A stretch of DNA of 19,184 nt. It comes from Bacteroidales bacterium UBA4866. Lineage in GTDB: Bacteria > Bacteroidota > Bacteroidia > Bacteroidales > P3. The notes beneath the pieces were generated by a model that saw nothing but the letters and a program-made list of their open reading frames with translations, did no database searches and was not told the origin of the DNA. A program made the translations under genes and the position numbers. Positions 14,004 through 19,184 of the stretch are shown here, piece after piece. Positions within the stretch are counted from its first letter, which is position 1. The number at the start of each line of letters is the position of its first letter. The stretch covers positions 1,796-20,979 of the forward strand of contig DHDW01000018.1 of NCBI GenBank assembly GCA_002399565.1, read 5' to 3'.

Positions 14004-15494
14004 ATGAGTGATATTAAAAAGCTTGCGGGGCAAACTGCTATTTATGGAGTGCCAACAATTATTGGACGTTTTCTTAATTATCTTTTGGTGCCTCTTTACA
14101 CTTATAATATCGCAACTCAAAACTATGGTGTGGTTAGCGAGCTTTATGCTTATATATCTTTCTTGATGATTATCCTTACTTACGGAATGGAAACAGCTTT
14201 CTTCCGCTATACTCAAACTGAAAAAGACAAGGGAGTGGTTTATAATACTGCCATGCTTTCTCTCTTTGTTTCAACAACACTTTTCTTAGTTATTACCTTT
14301 ATCTTTATAAATCCTATTTCCTCAGCCTTAGAATACTCGGATAATAAAAACTATATCCTTCTCTTTCTTTTAATTCTTGCACTTGATGCTTTAAGGGCTA
14401 TCCCCTATGCTCTTTTGCGAGTAAAACAAAAGGCAGCAAGATTTGCAATGATTAAATCAATTGATATTTTCTCCAATATCTTCTTTAATCTATTCTTTAT
14501 ATTGCTATGCCCTACCCTTTATAAAAGTGGAAATGTTTTAATTACCTCATGGTTTAATCCAAATGATTTGGTTTTATATATTTTCGTTTCCAATTTCCTT
14601 GCATCATTGATTGCAGCCCTTTTGCTTTTGCCAGAATATTTGAAGTTTAGTTTTAATTTCGATTTCAAACTTCTAAAGAAAATGCTTGCCTATGGTCTTC
14701 CTGTTATGATTGGAGGTTTGGCAGGAATGGTAAACGAAACCTTTGATAGGATTGCATTAAAACATCTTGTTACAATTCCAGAAGGAATAACCGATGCAAA
14801 GGCAATTAGCGATTATAAGATGAGTCAGATTGGTATTTATGGAGCATGTTATAAGCTATCAATAATTATAAGTCTATTTATTCAAGCTTTTAAGTTTGCT
14901 GCTGAACCTTTCTTCTTTTCCAAAATGCAACAGAAAGACGCAAAAGATTCCTATTCAAGCATAATGACAATATTTGTTATTTTCCTTTGCATAATCTTTC
15001 TTGGAGTTATGGGATATATTGATATATTCAAATACTTTGTTGGAAGTGATTATAGAGTTGGACTTGGAGTTGTGCCAATACTTCTGGGAGCAAACCTGTT
15101 TCTTGGAATTTATTATAATCTTAGCATTTGGTATAAGGTTACAGACAAAACAATTTACGGAGCCTATATTGCAATAATTGGTGCTGTGATTACATTAATC
15201 CTTAACTATATCTTAGTTCCAATAATGGGATATATGGGAGCAGCATGGACAACCTTTATTTGTTATTTCACAATAGCAGTTCTTTGTTATGTGATTGGTC
15301 AAAAGCATTATCCAGTAAACTATAACCTGAAACATATTACCCTATATATTCTCCTATCCTTCTGTCTTTACGCATTAATGTTCTTTGTACCAATTGAGAA
15401 TACCCCAATAAGACTGATAATAAATACAATTATAATCCTATCCTTTATCGCCATAGCCTATAAATTAGATATAAAAAAACTAATTCGCAGATAA
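14004..15494 (+). CDS. Oligosaccharide flippase family protein (Wzx-like, MVF/MOP superfamily)
   Basis: A 496-residue inner-membrane protein with about 14 hydrophobic segments spread over the whole length. The N-terminus KKLAGQTAIYGVPTIIGRFLNYLLVPLYT is typical of polysaccharide biosynthesis transporters, and AYGLPVMIGGLAGMVNETFDR begins the second half. FAAEPFFFSKMQQKDA is a further stretch often seen in this group in Bacteroidota. It should flip a lipid-linked saccharide across the inner membrane. In many Bacteroidota a gene of this type sits next to dut; here two genes lie between them. No glycosyltransferases are nearby, so the substrate cannot be given. Confidence 0.9.
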   Translation: MSDIKKLAGQTAIYGVPTIIGRFLNYLLVPLYTYNIATQNYGVVSELYAYISFLMIILTYGMETAFFRYTQTEKDKGVVYNTAMLSLFVSTTLFLVITFIFINPISSALEYSDNKNYILLFLLILALDALRAIPYALLRVKQKAARFAMIKSIDIFSNIFFNLFFILLCPTLYKSGNVLITSWFNPNDLVLYIFVSNFLASLIAALLLLPEYLKFSFNFDFKLLKKMLAYGLPVMIGGLAGMVNETFDRIALKHLVTIPEGITDAKAISDYKMSQIGIYGACYKLSIIISLFIQAFKFAAEPFFFSKMQQKDAKDSYSSIMTIFVIFLCIIFLGVMGYIDIFKYFVGSDYRVGLGVVPILLGANLFLGIYYNLSIWYKVTDKTIYGAYIAIIGAVITLILNYILVPIMGYMGAAWTTFICYFTIAVLCYVIGQKHYPVNYNLKHITLYILLSFCLYALMFFVPIENTPIRLIINTIIILSFIAIAYKLDIKKLIRR

Positions 15495-15513
15495 GGGATT
15501 AAATCTTTTTAGC

Positions 15514-17094
15514 ATGAAAAAGCCAATTTTGCTTTTAGTATTATTTTTCTTTGCAATACAAGTTTTTGCGCAGGAACATAAAATAAATATTAGTATTGAT
15601 ACAACCTATATCAAACTAAAGCAAATAACTAAACCTGCAGTAAATATTTATCTTAAAAATGCAGTGAAATTCAATAATAAATATTACTGCATAATTAACG
15701 AAACTCCATTAACAGAGCCTTCATGGAATGCGAACAAATTTATTATTATATCAGACAAAGGTGAGTCTGTAAGAGAAGTTGTCCTGCCAGATAAATTCAT
15801 TAAAACTTTTTATACAGACCTTTTTATATACAATGATAGAGTAACAATAAAAGATTACTACACTTCAAAGACTTATTATTTAGATACTATTCAATATAAA
15901 TGGATAGAAACAGAAGAGGCTGATGATTTGATTTATGAAGATGAAGAATTCTATATAACTTATATGTATTTTGGAGAATGGGGAAGTACTACATGGTTTA
16001 GGGATAAGAAAACAAATAAAGAATATGATATTATTGGATATAAAGATGTTTTCAGATTAAATGGAGACTTTTATTTAATAGGTTATGGTGGCGTTAATAT
16101 ATTAAAGGACGTTTCAAAACTAAAACTTAGCAAAGAAGATTATTATTATAAAAAGATTAAGGATGAAAGCGCATTGGAAAAACAATTTTTTGGATCAATA
16201 AATGAACCTGAATTTATTTCATGCTATCAAGAAACTCCCTACGATATTTATTCTCGAGAAAATTATTCTTCAATAATAGTTTCTTTTATTTCTGATAATA
16301 AATTATATCATATTTGCTCTGATTCAACTAAAAAATATATTGGATATATTAGTAATAAGAATATGGTAATAATTGATACACTTCCTAATGATATTCAAAT
16401 GTTTAATATGCATAATTCATATAGATGTAGAATTCAAAAAGATAATTCTCAAATAATAAAGTTTGATCAGAAAGGAGATGAAAATCAATTTGGATTTATT
16501 GAAATTAAGGATAATAAAATTAAGATTAGATACTTTATTCATGATATTGATAGTGTTGACTATATTGGGAAAGAGAGATTTGAAATGGCTTTTGATTCAA
16601 TCTTTAATTATTTAATTAGCAATAAAGATATTACTATCTCACAAATTGATTCTCTTGAAAACATTTATGGAGGTATTGATACAAAACTTGTTTTTACAAA
16701 AGAAAATACAAGAGATTCAAAGCATAACCTCGTTGGTGGAAAAAGATATTATAAAATTCAAGATTCAATAATCTCTAATAGAATAGACTATTTTTATACT
16801 GAAAATGATTCTTTAGTAAAACAAATTAATTTTGAATGGGATAAAACTCCTATTTATAAAAAAATAAATGAAGGATACATGCAATCTTATAATCCTTTCG
16901 ATAAATCTCCTTACGAAAAAGATTTTAATATTCAATTTAATGAAATATTAAACAAGATTACTAACCAATTGGGCAAACCAAAAATTAAAAAAGAAAAGAA
17001 TTATAAAGATTATAAATGGAAAAGAAAAGTAGTCTTTAATATAGAACTTGAGAAATATAATGATGAAATTAGTATCTATTTAGATAAAGATTAG
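15514..17094 (+). CDS. Secreted protein of unknown function
   Basis: A 526-residue protein with a clear signal peptide, MKKPILLLVLFFFAIQVFA, cleaved before QEHK. No Cys follows the cleavage site, so it is not a lipoprotein. The mature region is rich in Tyr, Lys, Asp and Ile, with many short beta-strand-like stretches (for example FYLIGYGGVNIL and NKMVIIDTLPND), no obvious tandem repeats and no type IX sorting domain at the C-terminus. I recognise no family. It starts 19 nt after the flippase stop with no visible promoter, so the two are probably co-transcribed. It is probably a periplasmic or surface protein; its place next to a flippase may be coincidental. Confidence 0.75.
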   Translation: MKKPILLLVLFFFAIQVFAQEHKINISIDTTYIKLKQITKPAVNIYLKNAVKFNNKYYCIINETPLTEPSWNANKFIIISDKGESVREVVLPDKFIKTFYTDLFIYNDRVTIKDYYTSKTYYLDTIQYKWIETEEADDLIYEDEEFYITYMYFGEWGSTTWFRDKKTNKEYDIIGYKDVFRLNGDFYLIGYGGVNILKDVSKLKLSKEDYYYKKIKDESALEKQFFGSINEPEFISCYQETPYDIYSRENYSSIIVSFISDNKLYHICSDSTKKYIGYISNKNMVIIDTLPNDIQMFNMHNSYRCRIQKDNSQIIKFDQKGDENQFGFIEIKDNKIKIRYFIHDIDSVDYIGKERFEMAFDSIFNYLISNKDITISQIDSLENIYGGIDTKLVFTKENTRDSKHNLVGGKRYYKIQDSIISNRIDYFYTENDSLVKQINFEWDKTPIYKKINEGYMQSYNPFDKSPYEKDFNIQFNEILNKITNQLGKPKIKKEKNYKDYKWKRKVVFNIELEKYNDEISIYLDKD

Positions 17095-17163
17095 CTCATT
17101 CAATATCAAGCTTTAAACTAATAAATCCTTGTTTAAAAATAATTAAACTTGACTTAAACCTCA

Positions 17164-17250
17164 TTTAATGGCATTATATTGGAAGTATAATGCCATTATA
17201 TGGTCGGTTTAATGGCATTATATGGAGAGTATAATGGCATTATTCCAAAT
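17164..17250 (+). repeat. Four-copy array of palindromic ATAATGGCATTAT, 22 bp pitch
   Basis: Units start at 17164, 17186, 17208 and 17230, exactly 22 bp apart. The core is ATAATG-G-CATTAT, or TTAATGGCATTAT in copies 1 and 3. Copy 2 has C at the centre in place of G, which keeps the dyad. The 9-nt linkers differ. Confidence 0.9.
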
Positions 17251-17253
17251 TTA

Positions 17254-17337
17254 TACTTGATATATTTAATTTTATCCTTGATATATTTTGAAATATCCTT
17301 GACTTATTTTTTTATAAGCTTGATATATTTTTCTGTA
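17254..17337 (+). repeat. Four-copy array of CTTGATATATTTT units, 21 bp pitch
   Basis: CTTGA cores start at 17256, 17277, 17298 and 17319, exactly 21 bp apart. Copies 1, 2 and 4 share CTTGATATATTT and copy 3 has CTTGACTTATTTT. Related CTTG units at 17128 and 17148 lie on the other side of the 17164-17250 array. Confidence 0.8.
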
Positions 17338-17405
17338 AATTTGCTTTAAACTCATGTGCCTTAGGATTTATTTTGCTGAATAATACTCTTTTAAAATCCT
17401 TTTAA

Positions 17406-17437
17406 TTTGGTTAGAAGTTTTATTAGGGGTAACTTTG
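17406..17437 (+). promoter_or_regulatory. Promoter of the FemAB-family gene
   Basis: TTTG (17406-17409), 20 nt, TAACTTTG (17430-17437), matching consensus. The ATG at 17460 follows after a leader of about 22 nt. Confidence 0.7.
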
Positions 17438-17459
17438 CAAAAATTTTTTATTTGTTATA

Positions 17460-18578
17460 ATGACACTTAGTATTCTGAAAAAAGAGATTGTTGACCTTTA
17501 TTCAACTCCCATTATTCAGCAGACCTCGTTTTGGTCTATGGTGAAGAGAAATCAGGGAGTGGAGTCTTCGGCTTTTGATTTTAATGCAAGGAACAGGGAT
17601 TTATATTCCAATGTTGGAGGTTACTCCTATACTCAAGCCGATTTTGTAATGTTTTTGCGCTATCTTAACAATAGGGATTGCGTTGCCTATGTGCCTTACG
17701 GTCCTGAAGTGGAGCCTTCTGAAGAAAATCAGGGAAAATTTCTTGAAGAGTTGTCCGAAATTCTTCGGTCCTATTTACCCAAAGACTGTATAGCTATAAG
17801 ATATGACCTAAATTGGGAAAGCCATTGGAGCAAAGAAAGTGATTTTAATGAAAATGGAGAATGGATTGGTGCTCCTGATAAGAAATATCAGGAATTCAAA
17901 TTAAATTATGGAACAAATAACTGGAATCTTGTAAAATCCAATACAGATATTCTGCCTTCCAATACCATTATCCTTAACCTTGAAGGGAGTTATGAGGATA
18001 TTCTAAATAGGATGAAGCCTAAAACAAGATATAATATTGGTCTTGCTCACCGAAAGGGTATTGATGTCAGGACTATGGGTTTTAAAGACCTTGATCAATG
18101 GTACAATTTATATCTTACAACGGCAACAAGAAATGGACTTCATATAAATGAGTTAAGATATTTCCAATCTGTAATGGAGGCAAAGATGAAAAATGAGGAT
18201 TTGCCAGTACAGGTTAAGCTCCTTATTGCATATTTGGATAACCAACCCCTTGCTGCAATGTTCTTAGTGCTTTCGAGCCATAGAGCAACCTATCTTTATG
18301 GAGCTTCTTCAAATGAAAGCAGAAACTATATGCCTACCTATGCACTTCAATGGAGAGCAATTGAGATTGCAAAAGCAAATGGATGTACTGAATATGATAT
18401 GTTTGGAATCTCTCCCAACGCAGAGCCTTCTCATCCAATGTATGGACTTTATAAATTCAAACAAGGCTTTGGAGGAGAAATATATCATCAGTTGGGATGC
18501 TGGGATTATCCTTTGATTGATGATAAATACTCCCTATTTCAAGCAACAGAAATGAATGATAGAGGATATTATATTTGA
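17460..18578 (+). CDS. FemAB/FemX-family aminoacyltransferase (GNAT fold)
   Basis: A 372-residue soluble protein with the two-lobed GNAT layout of FemAB proteins. The second lobe is clear: MKPKTRYNIGLAHRKGI (185-201), a segment typical of peptidoglycan bridge transferases, LYLTTATRNGLHI (217-229), LLIAYLDNQPLAAMFLVL (254-271), RATYLYGASS (275-284) and YDMFGI (312-317), ending in YKFKQGFGGE. In Gram-positive bacteria the family adds amino acids from aminoacyl-tRNA to lipid II. In Bacteroidota the role is less certain, since bridges are usually direct. It has its own promoter, and the dut promoter overlaps its stop codon. Confidence 0.85.
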   Translation: MTLSILKKEIVDLYSTPIIQQTSFWSMVKRNQGVESSAFDFNARNRDLYSNVGGYSYTQADFVMFLRYLNNRDCVAYVPYGPEVEPSEENQGKFLEELSEILRSYLPKDCIAIRYDLNWESHWSKESDFNENGEWIGAPDKKYQEFKLNYGTNNWNLVKSNTDILPSNTIILNLEGSYEDILNRMKPKTRYNIGLAHRKGIDVRTMGFKDLDQWYNLYLTTATRNGLHINELRYFQSVMEAKMKNEDLPVQVKLLIAYLDNQPLAAMFLVLSSHRATYLYGASSNESRNYMPTYALQWRAIEIAKANGCTEYDMFGISPNAEPSHPMYGLYKFKQGFGGEIYHQLGCWDYPLIDDKYSLFQATEMNDRGYYI

Positions 18579-18604
18579 TAATTAGAAAGAAAATATTAGT
18601 TTTG
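18574..18604 (+). promoter_or_regulatory. Promoter of dut
   Basis: TTTG (18574-18577), 19 nt, TAGTTTTG (18597-18604). The -33 element overlaps the stop codon of the FemAB-type gene. Confidence 0.6.
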
Positions 18605-18633
18605 TAGCTTAGAAAAAGTAAAATATATAATCG

Positions 18634-19068
18634 ATGATAGTAAGAATAGTAAACAAATCGAAACACTCAATTCCTGAGTATGCAACAGAAAGTTCTGCAG
18701 GAATGGATTTAAGAGCAAATCTTAATGAGTCAATAGTGCTTAAACCTTTGGAAAGAGCAATGGTTGAAACAGGATTATTTATTGAATTGCCAATTGGCTA
18801 CGAAGCACAAGTTAGACCAAGAAGTGGACTTGCAGCAAAGAATGGTATTACTGTTCTCAACACTCCTGGCACAATTGATGCAGATTATAGAGGGGAGATT
18901 AAAGTTATACTTGTAAATCTATCAAATCAAGACTTTGAAATAAAAGACGGAGAAAGAATTGCTCAAATGGTGATTGCAAAACACGAAAGAGTTGAGTGGG
19001 AAGAAACCGATGAACTCTCTCAAACTCAAAGAGGAGAAGGGGGATTTGGACATACTGGAAGAAAATAA
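18634..19068 (+). CDS. dut: dUTP diphosphatase
   Basis: Hydrolyses dUTP to dUMP and pyrophosphate, keeping uracil out of DNA and supplying dTMP synthesis; acts as a homotrimer in the cytoplasm. All five family motifs are present in the 144 residues: AGMDLRA (22-28), RPRSGLA (61-67), [11 protein letters not shown] (79-89, with catalytic D82), GERIAQM (106-112) and the glycine-rich C-terminal arm [10 protein letters not shown] (133-142). The length is normal. The start is set by the IVRIVNKS strand and by the promoter at 18574-18604. A terminator follows at about 19091. Confidence 0.97.
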   Translation: MIVRIVNKSKHSIPEYATESSAGMDLRANLNESIVLKPLERAMVETGLFIELPIGYEAQVRPRSGLAAKNGITVLNTPGTIDADYRGEIKVILVNLSNQDFEIKDGERIAQMVIAKHERVEWEETDELSQTQRGEGGFGHTGRK

Positions 19069-19090
19069 ATCAAAACTTAATACAAATAAA

Positions 19091-19128
19091 AAACCCTTGC
19101 AATGATTAAATTTGCAAGGTTTTTTATT
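19091..19128. terminator. Bidirectional intrinsic terminator between dut and tRNA-Val
   Basis: AAACCCTTGCAA (19091-19102) pairs with TTGCAAGGTTT (19112-19122), with one bulged C. An A-rich tract precedes it and a T run follows, so it can stop transcription from dut (plus) and from the tRNA (minus). Confidence 0.8.
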
Positions 19129-19131
19129 TTG

Positions 19132-19184
19132 TGGGAGCAACAGGATTCGAACCTGTGACCCCCTGCTTGTAAGGCAGGTGCTCT
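19132..19184 (-). tRNA. tRNA-Val(TAC), 3' part, cut by window edge
   Basis: On the minus strand the sequence runs from the 3' side of the D arm (AGAGCA). The anticodon arm is CCTGC-CTTACAA-GCAGG, with anticodon TAC for valine. The T arm is ACAGG-TTCGAAT-CCTGT, and the acceptor strand is TGCTCCC with discriminator A at 19132. CCA is not encoded. The 5' acceptor strand and most of the D arm lie beyond the window. Confidence 0.92.

Larger units (their letters stand above)
17095..17459. other. Intergenic region carrying nested short-repeat arrays
   Basis: A 365 nt gene-free stretch. It contains degenerate CTTG units (17128, 17148), a four-copy palindromic array (17164-17250), a four-copy CTTGA array (17254-17337) and the FemAB-type gene promoter (17406-17437). 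No clear terminator was found. Confidence 0.75.

Overview
The window is AT-rich and reads as a Bacteroidales (Bacteroidota) chromosome. Almost every gene start is preceded by the Bacteroidota -7 element TAnnTTTG (mostly TATCTTTG), often with a TTTG-like -33 element. Shine-Dalgarno sequences are not evident, and dut, folK, a Wzx-type flippase and a FemAB-type transferase are of Bacteroidota character. No species is named because nothing here fixes one.

Layout. (1) 1-716, minus: the 5' part of an SPFH/band 7 membrane protein. (2) 1097-9626: an accessory cluster in which nucleases alternate with proteins made of YD/MORN-like repeats. The order is YD1, Nuc1 (PDDEXK_4 type), YD2, a DnaQ-like exonuclease, a decayed YD fragment, Nuc2 (PDDEXK_4 type), YD3, a YqiA-like hydrolase (minus), YD4, Nuc3 (DUF3883-like). 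(3) 9831-12507: an overlapping pair, an AAA+ ATPase and a WYL-domain regulator, whose promoter closely matches those of YD1, YD3 and YD4. (4) 12508-17459: envelope and housekeeping genes (outer-membrane barrel, folK, flippase, secreted protein of unknown function), with intergenic arrays of short repeats at a 21-22 bp pitch. (5) 17460-19184: FemAB-family transferase, dut, a terminator and the 3' part of tRNA-Val(TAC) on the minus strand.

The most interesting part is 1097-12507. Three intracellular PD-(D/E)XK-type nucleases each have a YD-repeat protein, or its remnant, directly upstream, and two also have one downstream. The YD proteins share an N-terminal block, a run of about 20-residue repeats and a C-terminal cap centred on NNWIK. 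Three of the four, plus the AAA-WYL operon, share the promoter motif TTTRGCATAR-N9-TATYTTYG. I infer a modular nuclease / repeat-protein system, possibly anti-phage defence or toxin-immunity pairs expanded by duplication, with a WYL regulator that may bind the shared promoter motif. This is inference from layout. No YD protein of this kind is known to me to have an established function.

A second theme is three intergenic repeat arrays (12591-12733, 17164-17250, 17254-17337). Their sequences differ but all have a 21-22 bp pitch, two helical turns of DNA, and two have cores that are short palindromes. They do not fit CRISPR and look more like tandem protein-binding sites or a family of structured intergenic repeats.
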